This document shows positions 1-6,272 of a stretch of DNA of 6,794 nt, in pieces. The position numbers were made by a program, and so were the translations under genes. The stretch is from NCBI GenBank assembly GCA_903885415.1, contig CAISIP010000446.1:1-6794 (forward strand), written 5' to 3'. Numbering within the stretch: the first letter of the stretch is position 1; every line of letters begins with the position of its first letter. The stretch comes from an uncultured beta proteobacterium. GTDB taxonomy: Bacteria > Pseudomonadota > Gammaproteobacteria > Burkholderiales > Burkholderiaceae_C. The notes below the pieces were generated by a model. That model ran no database searches. It saw only the letters and a program-made list of their open reading frames with translations, and had not been told where the DNA came from.

Positions 1-1804
1 CGGTGTGGGCGAAATCAAAGCGGGTCCGCTCGGCGTTGACCAGGCTTCCCTTTTGCTGTACGTGGGTCCCCAGCACCTCGCGCAACGCCTTGTGCATCAA
101 ATGGGTGGCCGAGTGATTGCGCATGGTAGCGGCGCGGGTCATCGCGTTCACATGCGCGGTGACGGCGTCTCCAATCTTGATGGCGCCCGAAGCCAGCAAC
201 CCATGGTGTCCGAAGACATCGGCCTTGATTCTCTGGGTGTCAGCGACTTCGAACATGGCGGCTTCGGAAACAATGGCACCTTCGTCGCCGACCTGACCGC
301 CGCTCTCAGCATAAAACGGGGTGCTCGATAGCACCACCACGCCGGCTTGCCCGGCCTGCATGTCGGCGACCGGCACGCCGTCGCGGTACAGCGCCAAGAC
401 CCGCGCGGTCTCGGTCAGTGCCTCGTAGCCGACAAAGGCGTTGGACGGGCCGCTGTACTCCAACGCCTTGTCCATCTTGAACTTTCCCGCTGCACGGGCC
501 TGGCTTTTTTGCCGGTCCATCGCCGCCGCAAAAGCAGCCTCGTCAACCCCCAGGCCGCGCTCGCGGCACACGTCGGCCGACAGGTCCAGAGGAAATCCAT
601 AGGTGTCGTGCAGCTTGAACGCCACATCCCCAGGAAGCTGCTGAACGCCATCGGCCAGCGCCGCGTCAAGGATCTCCATACCGATTTCGAGCGTCTCAAA
701 AAAGCGCTCCTCCTCTGCCCGCAGCACGTCTGTAATGTGCTTCTGCTGCTGCGCCATGTTCGGGTAAGCCTCGCCCATCACCGCGACCAGGTCGCCCACC
801 AGGCGGTGAAAGAACGGTGTCTTCTGGCCCAATTTGTAGCCATGGCGGATCGCGCGGCGGATGATGCGCCGTTGCACATAGCCGCGGCCCTCGTTGCCCG
901 GCGTCACGCCATCGCTCACCAAAAAAGCGGTGGCGCGAATATGGTCGGCGATGACCTTGAGCGAGTTGTTGCCCAGGTCGGCGCAGCCGGTCTCGCGGGC
1001 GGCCGCGCGAATCAGCTTGTCAAACAGATCGATCTGGTAGTTGCTGTGCTGATGCTGCAGTATCGCCGCCAGGCGCTCGAGTCCCATGCCGGTATCGACC
1101 CCGGTTGCCGGCAGCGCCCTGAGCGAACCGTCTTGCTGCATGTCGAATTGCATGAACACGTTATTCCAAATCTCGATGTAGCGGTCGCCGTCGGCGTCGG
1201 GTGATCCCGGAGGCCCGCCAGCGACCCCGGGACCGTGGTCGTAGAAGATTTCGCTACAGGGCCCGCAGGGCCCGGTGTCGGCCATCATCCAGAAGTTGTC
1301 GGACGCGTACTTGGCACCCTTGTTGTCACCGATCCGCACCACCCGCTCGCTGGGCAGACCGATCTCCTGGGTCCAGATGGCATATGCCTCGTCGTCGTCG
1401 ATATAGACCGTCGCCCAGAGCTTGTCGGCAGGCAGCTGATAGACCTTGGTCAGCAACTCCCAGGCCCAGTGCAGCGCCTCGCGCTTGAAATAGTCGCCAA
1501 AGCTCCAGTTGCCAAGCATTTCGAAAAAAGTGTGGTGGCGCGCCGTGTAGCCGACGTTCTCAAGGTCGTTGTGCTTTCCGCCGGCGCGCAGGCAGGCCTG
1601 CACCGAAGCGGCGCGCACATAGGAGCGCTTGTCGGTGCCCAGAAATACGTCCTTGAACTGCACCATGCCCGAGTTGGTGAACATCAGCGTCGGGTCGTTG
1701 CCCGGAACCAGCGGGCTAGAAGCCACCACGGTGTGGCCCTTGGAGGCAAAGAAATCCAGAAAAATCGATCGGATGTCGGCAACGGATGTGAAGGATTGGT
1801 TCAT
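1..1804 (-). CDS. alaS: Alanine--tRNA ligase (AlaRS), 3' end cut off by window edge
   Basis: Charges tRNA-Ala with alanine in the cytoplasm and hydrolyses mischarged Ser- or Gly-tRNA-Ala. Reading leftward from ATG at 1804-1802 gives 601 uninterrupted codons, starting MNQSFTSVADIRSIFLDFF. Class II aminoacylation signatures are in order: the AGGKHND region (about residues 74-80), RHHTFFEMLGNWSFGDYF (about 89-106), DTGPCGPCSE (177-185) and the motif 3 segment GVDTGMGLER (235-244). The editing-domain HxxxH motif (HSATH) is at residues 564-568, which matches the E. coli numbering I recall. The E. coli enzyme has about 876 residues, so roughly 275 are missing, including the second half of the editing site and the C-Ala domain. 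The start is fixed by family N-terminus similarity; I see no good Shine-Dalgarno sequence before it. The gene diverges from gabD. The identification is secure; only the C-terminus is unseen. Confidence 0.97.
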   Translation of the reverse strand, partial: MNQSFTSVADIRSIFLDFFASKGHTVVASSPLVPGNDPTLMFTNSGMVQFKDVFLGTDKRSYVRAASVQACLRAGGKHNDLENVGYTARHHTFFEMLGNWSFGDYFKREALHWAWELLTKVYQLPADKLWATVYIDDDEAYAIWTQEIGLPSERVVRIGDNKGAKYASDNFWMMADTGPCGPCSEIFYDHGPGVAGGPPGSPDADGDRYIEIWNNVFMQFDMQQDGSLRALPATGVDTGMGLERLAAILQHQHSNYQIDLFDKLIRAAARETGCADLGNNSLKVIADHIRATAFLVSDGVTPGNEGRGYVQRRIIRRAIRHGYKLGQKTPFFHRLVGDLVAVMGEAYPNMAQQQKHITDVLRAEEERFFETLEIGMEILDAALADGVQQLPGDVAFKLHDTYGFPLDLSADVCRERGLGVDEAAFAAAMDRQKSQARAAGKFKMDKALEYSGPSNAFVGYEALTETARVLALYRDGVPVADMQAGQAGVVVLSSTPFYAESGGQVGDEGAIVSEAAMFEVADTQRIKADVFGHHGLLASGAIKIGDAVTAHVNAMTRAATMRNHSATHLMHKALREVLGTHVQQKGSLVNAERTRFDFAHT

Positions 1805-1900
1805 GGGGCTCTGGTCGGGAAAATAGCGCGGCGAAGCTGCGGTGCAGCGCCTTGGATGTCGCGTCCCTATGCGTGGACAGGCCACCCGGCGTGGCAGTTG

Positions 1901-1906
1901 ATTTTA
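1901..1906 (-). promoter_or_regulatory. Possible -10 element for alaS
   Basis: On the minus strand this reads TAAAAT, about 97 nt upstream of the alaS start. I see no convincing -35 hexamer 16-18 bp upstream. It is one of the few AT-rich stretches in the 264-bp divergent region 1805-2068, which has no other gene. Weak, position-based call. Confidence 0.3.
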
Positions 1907-2000
1907 GCAGCCAGCCGTCCCTGGCCCCACCTGAAAAGCACTGCGCCCCAGCCACCGGCAGACTGGCAGCGATCTGCTGCCTGGATCGATCGCGGCGTGC

Positions 2001-2024
2001 ATGCGCCGTCCGATAATGGCGCAT
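2001..2024. repeat. 7-bp inverted repeat around a -10-like hexamer upstream of gabD
   Basis: ATGCGCC (2001-2007) and GGCGCAT (2018-2024) are perfect inverted copies separated by 10 bp. The spacer contains GATAAT at 2012-2017. The arrangement fits an operator overlapping the gabD promoter, 45 bp before the start codon. A chance repeat in GC-rich DNA is also possible. Confidence 0.4.
2012..2017 (+). promoter_or_regulatory. Possible -10 element for gabD
   Basis: GATAAT lies 51 bp before the gabD ATG. The -35 position has no recognisable TTGACA-like hexamer, so the promoter would be weak or activator-dependent. It sits inside the inverted repeat 2001-2024. Confidence 0.35.
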
Positions 2025-2068
2025 CCACCGCCCGAAGCGGTTCAATTTCCACCACTGAAAGCCAGCCC

Positions 2069-3571
2069 ATGGACATGCCCACCTCGCCCCTTTCGCTGCT
2101 GCACGACGCCAGCCTGCTCAAGACCGACGCCCTGATCAACGGGCTGTGGGTCAAGTCGCCGGCGTCCGCCGATCCTGCGCACAGCGGGCGCTTTGACGTC
2201 ATGGATCCGTCCAATGGACGCAAACTCGCTGACGTCGCGAACCTGGGGCCCGCCGACGCGGAACTGGCCATCGCTGCGGCCAACGCCGCCTGGCCGGCCT
2301 GGCGCAGCAAAACGGCCAAGGAGCGCAGCATCGTCCTGCGCAAATGGTTCGATCTGTTGATGGCCCACCAAGAAGATCTGGGACGGATCATGACCGCCGA
2401 GCAGGGCAAGCCATTTGCCGAAGCCAAGGGAGAAGTCGCTTACGCCGCCAGCTTTGTCGAGTGGTTTGCCGAAGAGGCCAAGCGGGTGAACGGGGAAACG
2501 CTGCCGCAGTTCGACAACAACCGCCGGCTGATTATCGTGAAGCAGCCCATCGGCGTTTGCGCGGCGATCACGCCCTGGAACTTTCCGCTTGCCATGATCA
2601 CCCGCAAAGTCGCGCCGGCGTTGGCTGCCGGCTGCACCGTGGTCATCAAGCCGGCCGAACTCACACCGCTGACGGCGCTGGCGGCGGCCGAACTTGCCAT
2701 ACGCGCCGGCATACCAGCCGGCGTGCTGAATATGGTCACCGCCGACGGTTCCAACTCGATTGCTATAGGCAAGACACTGTGCGCCAGCGAGGTGGTGCGC
2801 CACATCAGCTTCACCGGATCGACCGAAGTCGGACGCATCCTGATGGCGCAGTCGGCACCGACGGTCAAGAAGATGTCGCTTGAACTTGGCGGCAATGCGC
2901 CCTTCATCGTTTTTGACGATGCCGACATCGACTCGGCAGTCGAAGGCGCGATGGCCAGCAAGTACCGCAACGCGGGCCAGACATGCGTCTGCGCGAACCG
3001 CTTCTATGTGCAAGACGGAATCTATGACGAGTTTGTCCGCAAGTTCAGCGCCCAGGTCCAGGCACTCAAGGTCGGCAACGGCTTCGAGACCGGCGTGATG
3101 CAGGGACCGCTGATTGAGGAGGCTGCGGTGGAGAAGGTACGGCGCCATGTCGCCGACGCGCTGGCGAAAGGCGCCACGCTGACCGTAGGCGGCAAGGCGC
3201 TGCACGGCCAGTTTTTTGAACCCACCGTAGTCTCCGGTGCGACCGCCGAGATGCTGTGCGCGCGGGAGGAAACCTTTGGCCCCTTCGCACCGGTGTTTCG
3301 CTTCAGCACCGAACAGCAGGCGGTGGATGCCGCCAACGCCACCGAGTTTGGCCTGGCGAGCTATTTCTACAGCCGCGATGTCGGGCGCATTTTCCGCGTC
3401 AGCGAGGCGCTGGAGTACGGAATGGTCGGCATCAATGTCGGCATCCTAGCGACCGAGCATGTCCCCTTTGGCGGCGTCAAACAGTCCGGCTTAGGACGCG
3501 AAGGTGCCCACCAGGGCATCGACGACTATGTGGAAATAAAGTACCTGTGCATTGGCGACATTCTGAAATAG
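2069..3571 (+). CDS. gabD: NAD(P)-dependent succinate-semialdehyde dehydrogenase (GabD family)
   Basis: Cytosolic aldehyde dehydrogenase of 500 residues, expected to oxidise succinate semialdehyde to succinate, the last step of GABA degradation. Visible motifs: PWNFP (169-173, oxyanion Asn171), VIKPAE (192-197, cofactor lysine 194), FTGSTEVG (248-255), LELGG with general base Glu272, GQTCVCAN (303-310) with catalytic Cys306 and a second Cys308, EETFGP (400-405), and a C-terminal PFGGVKQSGLGREG segment. Arg179 and Arg300 match substrate-carboxylate arginines known in SSADH. The substrate-pocket serine found in E. coli and human SSADH appears replaced by Ala461. The frame stays open upstream to 1235, but that part lies antisense to alaS, and family similarity begins near residue 20. 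ATG 2069 has a weak GAAAG at 2057-2061; ATG 2075 is the alternative start. No GABA transaminase gene is adjacent, so a related semialdehyde such as glutarate semialdehyde cannot be excluded. Confidence 0.9.
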   Translation: MDMPTSPLSLLHDASLLKTDALINGLWVKSPASADPAHSGRFDVMDPSNGRKLADVANLGPADAELAIAAANAAWPAWRSKTAKERSIVLRKWFDLLMAHQEDLGRIMTAEQGKPFAEAKGEVAYAASFVEWFAEEAKRVNGETLPQFDNNRRLIIVKQPIGVCAAITPWNFPLAMITRKVAPALAAGCTVVIKPAELTPLTALAAAELAIRAGIPAGVLNMVTADGSNSIAIGKTLCASEVVRHISFTGSTEVGRILMAQSAPTVKKMSLELGGNAPFIVFDDADIDSAVEGAMASKYRNAGQTCVCANRFYVQDGIYDEFVRKFSAQVQALKVGNGFETGVMQGPLIEEAAVEKVRRHVADALAKGATLTVGGKALHGQFFEPTVVSGATAEMLCAREETFGPFAPVFRFSTEQQAVDAANATEFGLASYFYSRDVGRIFRVSEALEYGMVGINVGILATEHVPFGGVKQSGLGREGAHQGIDDYVEIKYLCIGDILK

Positions 3572-3604
3572 CCGCGCTGCGCAGCTCGACTTGCGATTGC
3601 GAGG

Positions 3605-3610
3605 GATAAT
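3605..3610 (+). promoter_or_regulatory. Possible -10 element for the SH3-like protein gene
   Basis: GATAAT lies 39 bp before the chosen ATG at 3650, which would give a 5' leader of roughly 33 nt. No clear -35 hexamer is seen. The gap after gabD is 78 bp and has no clear terminator, only the palindrome GCTGCGCAGC at 3576-3585, so read-through from gabD is also possible. Confidence 0.35.
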
Positions 3611-3638
3611 CGAGTGCCCCATCGGGCCCCGCCCAGCT

Positions 3639-3643
3639 GGAGA
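3639..3643 (+). promoter_or_regulatory. Ribosome binding site deciding the 3650 start
   Basis: GGAGA lies 6-7 nt before ATG 3650. The in-frame GTG at 3614 has no comparable purine-rich site and would put 12 extra residues before the signal peptide. Confidence 0.7.
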
Positions 3644-3649
3644 GTTGCC

Positions 3650-4243
3650 ATGCACCTATCGAATTCAATTGTCAGAGCGACCATCTGCTGCAGCGCGCTG
3701 TTATGGCTTTCAAGCGCCATCAGCGCCGAGTCCACAGCGCCGTCCAAACCGAAGGCGCAGCCAACGGAACGGGCCACTTGCGTCGTGTCCGATCTCAAGA
3801 TCATCGCCCTCGGTACGCATGATGTTGCCGAACGCAAGGCCAGCGTGCACGCTTGGTTCAAGAAAAATGGCCGGGCCTGTACGACCGACCAGTTGTTCGT
3901 GATCCGCAACAACCGCCCGCTCTGGATGGGCACCGCCGACAACCTGGATCTGGCTTTGGCGATAGACAGCATGCTCGAACAGTACAACAAGAACCCGGGC
4001 GAGAGCAGCAAGGTTGCGCAGGAACTCTATGGGACAAAAGCGGGCCTGATCGATGGGGATGTGCTGCTGCCAAAAATTGCCGGCGCTAAGGTTCTTGAAG
4101 CTGCATCGACCGGGTCCAAGTTGGTGGTCGCGCTGAAGAAGGATGACCAGTTGATCTATCTGGGCGAGGAGAAAAACGGATTCTTGAAAGTTCTGGGAGC
4201 CGAGGGTGAGGGATGGGTCGACAAGCTCTTGCTGAAGAAGTAG
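3650..4243 (+). CDS. Exported protein with SH3-like C-terminal domain, function unknown
   Basis: I do not recognise a named family. The 197-residue product starts with a Sec-type signal peptide: basic Arg9, a hydrophobic stretch at about 11-23, and likely cleavage after Ala26 (AISA/ES). There is no lipobox, so a soluble periplasmic protein is likely. The mature part has a Pro/Lys/Thr-rich linker (about 28-41) and a central region with Cys44 and Cys77, which could form a disulfide. The C-terminal 55 residues or so (about 143-197) resemble a bacterial SH3-like fold, with a beta-rich pattern ending in GEGWVDKLLLKK, like the closing GWV segment of SH3b domains. Such domains often bind peptidoglycan or other proteins, but that role is inference. 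The ATG at 3650 is chosen over the GTG at 3614 because GGAG at 3639-3642 sits 7 nt before it and the signal peptide starts there. It is co-oriented with gabD and convergent with sodC. Confidence 0.8.
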   Translation: MHLSNSIVRATICCSALLWLSSAISAESTAPSKPKAQPTERATCVVSDLKIIALGTHDVAERKASVHAWFKKNGRACTTDQLFVIRNNRPLWMGTADNLDLALAIDSMLEQYNKNPGESSKVAQELYGTKAGLIDGDVLLPKIAGAKVLEAASTGSKLVVALKKDDQLIYLGEEKNGFLKVLGAEGEGWVDKLLLKK

Positions 4244-4265
4244 GGTGAAGCGCGGGCTTGGCTAA

Positions 4266-4284
4266 GACGCCACGACCAGGCGTC
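4266..4284. terminator. Hairpin downstream of the SH3-like gene
   Basis: GACGCC (4266-4271) and GGCGTC (4279-4284) form a perfect 6-bp stem with a 7-nt loop, 23 nt after the stop codon. No T-run follows on the plus strand, so intrinsic termination would be weak. It may instead protect the mRNA end. Confidence 0.4.
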
Positions 4285-4370
4285 GCGGCCCACACCTTGG
4301 GCTGATGCAGTCCGGTCAAGGCAGCATGCGCCGTGCGGTCCAGATACCGTGCCGGCCCCGTTGCCTGGCC

Positions 4371-4387
4371 AGCTTCCAGCTTCCAGC
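4371..4387. repeat. Short tandem repeat, 7-bp unit
   Basis: AGCTTCC occurs twice in a row, followed by a partial third copy (AGC). It lies in the 196-bp gap between two converging genes. No function is apparent. Confidence 0.6.
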
Positions 4388-4413
4388 CTCCCAACCGATC
4401 CGCCGGCCGAAAG

Positions 4414-4432
4414 CGCTGACGCAGCGTCAGCG
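4414..4432 (-). terminator. Likely sodC transcription terminator
   Basis: CGCTGACG (4414-4421) and CGTCAGCG (4425-4432) form a perfect 8-bp stem with a 3-nt loop, just past the sodC stop at 4440. On the minus strand it is followed by CTTTCGG, a short and imperfect T tract. Position and stem strength fit termination of sodC; the poor T tract lowers certainty. Confidence 0.6.
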
Positions 4433-4439
4433 GCCTCGG

Positions 4440-4961
4440 TCAAGACTTGGTGATAACGGCGCAGGCCAAGCGAGGCCCGGCGTTGCCGGTTGGTTGGGTC
4501 TTGAAATCGTCGGGGTCGCGGTGCACGATCAGGCCGCGCCCCACCGCGTCGGCCTTGCCGCTGCCCACGGTAATGGAGCTGCTCTCGAAACTGAACTTCG
4601 CAACACCGCCCGCGTCGGCCTTCAGGCTGGGCAGGTCGCCGGCATGGTGCTCCGGGTGCTCGTGCGCACCATGCGGCTTCGCGTCCGGGTTGAAGTGACC
4701 CCCCGTGCTCATGCCGTCGCCACTGGAGCAGTCGCCCTTTTCGTGCACATGGAAGCCGTGCTCGGCGTTCGGCTTGAGTCCGGTAATCACGCCCGAGACC
4801 AGTAGCTTCTCGCCCTTTTGGAAGAACTGAACCTGTCCGGTCACTACACTGCCCTTTGTCGACATGAGTTGCGCCGTTGCAACCGGCCGGGACAGCGGCG
4901 CCGAACACCCCGCCACCATTAACACAAGCACTGCGCCTGCAACAACATTCAATCGAATCAT
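4440..4961 (-). CDS. sodC: Cu,Zn superoxide dismutase, predicted lipoprotein
   Basis: Converts superoxide to hydrogen peroxide and oxygen at the cell envelope. The product has 173 residues. The N-terminus is a lipoprotein signal with lipobox VAGC, so Cys19 should be lipidated. All metal ligands are present with the spacing of the human enzyme: Cu ligands His71, His73, bridging His89 and His147; Zn ligands His89, His97, His106 and Asp109. Cys78 and Cys167 form the expected disulfide pair, and Arg164 is the active-site arginine (GPRLAC). The zinc loop is His-rich (HGAHEHPEHH, 97-106). The start is ATG 4961-4959, preceded on the minus strand by GAGGAG 7 nt away; an upstream in-frame ATG at 4991 would spoil the signal peptide. 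It is convergent with the SH3-like gene and divergent from tRNA-Gly, and appears monocistronic with its own terminator hairpin. Confidence 0.95.
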   Translation of the reverse strand: MIRLNVVAGAVLVLMVAGCSAPLSRPVATAQLMSTKGSVVTGQVQFFQKGEKLLVSGVITGLKPNAEHGFHVHEKGDCSSGDGMSTGGHFNPDAKPHGAHEHPEHHAGDLPSLKADAGGVAKFSFESSSITVGSGKADAVGRGLIVHRDPDDFKTQPTGNAGPRLACAVITKS

Positions 4962-4989
4962 CTGGGACTCCTCAAGTTTAATGGCCGCC

Positions 4990-4995
4990 ATTATG
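4990..4995 (-). promoter_or_regulatory. Possible -10 element for sodC
   Basis: On the minus strand this reads CATAAT (in context TGCATAATGG), 28 bp before the sodC ATG. The -35 position falls at an A7/T7 tract flanked by CCGGC (5001-5005) and GCCGG (5014-5018), with no TTGACA match. A second inverted repeat, GGCGAA-N5-TTCGCC, lies at 5020-5036. Either repeat could be a regulator site; that is inference. Confidence 0.4.
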
Positions 4996-5085
4996 CATGG
5001 CCGGCAAAAAAACGCCGGTGGCGAAACCGGTTCGCCGCGGCGGCCTGAAGAACCCGCCCAAGCGCCACCCGACGCCCTATCGCAC

Positions 5086-5091
5086 TACAAT
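5086..5091 (+). promoter_or_regulatory. Likely -10 element of the tRNA-Gly promoter
   Basis: TACAAT ends 13 nt before the first base of the tRNA, which fits a short pre-tRNA leader. No strong -35 hexamer is seen 16-18 bp upstream. Confidence 0.5.
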
Positions 5092-5104
5092 CAAACGATC
5101 ATCA

Positions 5105-5178
5105 GCGGGTGTAGTTCAATGGTAGAACGGCAGCTTCCCAAGCTGCATACGAGGGTTCGATTCCCTTCACCCGCTCCA
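5105..5178 (+). tRNA. tRNA-Gly (anticodon CCC)
   Basis: The full cloverleaf folds by eye. The acceptor stem is GCGGGTG with CACCCGC, and the D arm is GTTC/GAAC. The anticodon stem is GCAGC/GCTGC around loop TTCCCAA, with the anticodon CCC at 5137-5139. The T arm GAGGG-TTCGATT-CCCTT has one G-T pair, followed by discriminator T at 5175 and encoded CCA at 5176-5178. It reads the GGG glycine codon. The length of 74 nt is normal. It stands alone, divergent from sodC. Base composition changes just after its 3' end. Confidence 0.97.
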
Positions 5179-5226
5179 AATACCCCTCAGTTCCAGCGTA
5201 AATATCCCCAATATTCCCACGCCTCT

Positions 5227-5258
5227 TTGATAATTCGTACCATAGTAAGTGCCATAGA
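5227..5258 (+). promoter_or_regulatory. AT-rich candidate promoter region for the E1 operon
   Basis: TTGATA at 5227-5232 could be a -35, but the nearest -10-like hexamers (GCCATA at 5251, CATAGA at 5253) are 18-20 bp away and poor. Alternatively GATAAT at 5229-5234 could be a -10 lacking a -35. No sigma-54 type TGGC-N7-TTGC element is seen in 5179-5297, although some acetoin operons use one. Low certainty. Confidence 0.25.
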
Positions 5259-5297
5259 TCCACGCACTCCCTCACTCACTCACGCCGACACCAAATT

Positions 5298-6272
5298 ATG
5301 AGCCTTAGCCTAGATACTCTCAGACATCTTCACGAAGTCATGCTCCTTATCCGACGGTCTGAAGAGCGGCTTGGGCGACTGTTCGCCGACGGAGAAATAC
5401 CCGGTTTCTTGCACTTGAGTCTCGGGCAGGAGGCCGTCCCTGCCGGGGTATGTATTGCTCTCGGGCCGACTGACACCATTGCGTCTACACATCGTGGGCA
5501 CGGCCATGCGCTTGCGAAGGGGATGGATCTAAATGGTTTTTTTGCGGAAATTATGGGCAAGGCGAGTGGCCTGTGCCAAGGCCGAGGCGGATCGATCCAT
5601 GTCGCTCAAATGTCCATCGGCATGCTTGGCGCCAATGGCATCGTTGGCGGAAGCCTGTCGCTTGCGCTCGGAAGTGCTTGGGCACACCAGATCCGCGCTG
5701 ACGGAGCAATCGCAGTAGCCTTTTTTGGAGATGGGGCATTGGCCGAGGGGGCTATGCACGAGTGTCTCAATCTCGCAGCGCTATGGGGACTGCCGATAAT
5801 GTTTGTATGCGAAAACAATGGCTGGTCTGAGTTTTCGCCCCAATCGGCGCAGTTGGCAACAACACCTCGACAGCTAGCACAAGCGTACAACATGCAATAC
5901 GAAACAGCCGACGGCGTCGATGTCGCGACCGTGGCAATAAAGTCGCGTTGGTGCGTCGACAAAGTACGTAGCGGGTCGGGGCCCGTACTTTTCGAATGCC
6001 TCACTCAACGCTGGCAAGGGCACTATGAAGGTGACTCACAAAAGTACCGAGATGTAGCCAATTTGGCGTTAGCGCGTAGCCTAGATCCGTTGATAGTCTC
6101 AAGTGCAAGTTTGCGGGAGCATGGGGTAACCGCGGAGGAACTAGACCGAATGGATCGCCAGGCGCTTGCACGGGTTGACGCCGCGGTTGTCGCCGCCCAA
6201 GGTAGTGGCGAACCGGACTTCAAAAATGCATTGACCGGCGTATACGCTGTGGAGGAGTCCAACCATGGCTGA
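5298..6272 (+). CDS. ThDP-dependent dehydrogenase E1 component, alpha subunit (acetoin/pyruvate type)
   Basis: Alpha subunit of an alpha2beta2 E1 that decarboxylates a 2-oxoacid, or cleaves acetoin, on thiamine diphosphate and passes the acyl group to lipoyl-E2. The 324-residue length is typical of bacterial split E1-alpha. Visible motifs: LGQEA (42-46), THRGHG (64-69) with active-site histidines, GRGGSIH loop (95-101), GANGIVGG (111-118), and the ThDP/Mg signature beginning GDG at 144-146 and ending NN at 173-174. The overall pattern is closest to the acetoin dehydrogenase AcoA group as I recall it, but it is divergent and the substrate cannot be read from sequence. The ATG at 5298 fits the family N-terminus, yet no Shine-Dalgarno precedes it. 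The stop overlaps the next gene's start by 8 bp, so the two are translationally coupled. G+C is lower than in gabD and sodC (29, 36 and 31 of 60 in three sampled lines). Confidence 0.9.
   Translation: MSLSLDTLRHLHEVMLLIRRSEERLGRLFADGEIPGFLHLSLGQEAVPAGVCIALGPTDTIASTHRGHGHALAKGMDLNGFFAEIMGKASGLCQGRGGSIHVAQMSIGMLGANGIVGGSLSLALGSAWAHQIRADGAIAVAFFGDGALAEGAMHECLNLAALWGLPIMFVCENNGWSEFSPQSAQLATTPRQLAQAYNMQYETADGVDVATVAIKSRWCVDKVRSGSGPVLFECLTQRWQGHYEGDSQKYRDVANLALARSLDPLIVSSASLREHGVTAEELDRMDRQALARVDAAVVAAQGSGEPDFKNALTGVYAVEESNHG
6251..6257 (+). promoter_or_regulatory. Strong ribosome binding site for the E1-beta gene
   Basis: GGAGGAG lies 7 nt before ATG 6265, inside the end of the E1-alpha coding region. 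It contrasts with the absence of any such site before E1-alpha, and it decides the beta start. Confidence 0.8.

Noticed and set aside
347..1204. Plus-strand open frame of 285 codons opposite alaS
   Set aside because: Antisense shadow of a conserved essential gene, with no recognisable domain and no independent support.
1235..2068. A 278-codon open extension in frame upstream of gabD, which would make a 778-residue protein
   Set aside because: Most of it lies antisense to alaS, whose protein is clearly real. The translation has no aldehyde dehydrogenase similarity and is Val/Ala/Arg-rich, as expected of a shadow frame in GC-rich DNA.
2042..3205. Minus-strand open frame of 387 codons opposite gabD
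   Set aside because: The sense strand encodes all aldehyde dehydrogenase motifs. The antisense product has no recognisable motif, and such frames are common in GC-rich genes.
3614..3649. GTG start giving a 209-residue SH3-like protein
   Set aside because: It has no ribosome binding site and would place 12 residues before the signal peptide; ATG 3650 has GGAG at good spacing.
4156..4908. Minus-strand open frame of 250 codons overlapping sodC and the SH3-like gene
   Set aside because: It is out of frame with sodC, whose metal ligands are all intact, and its product is Arg/Gly-rich low-complexity sequence.
5270..5284. CACT-type short tandem repeat as a possible phase-variation tract
   Set aside because: Only about three units, lying outside any coding frame and not placed between promoter elements.
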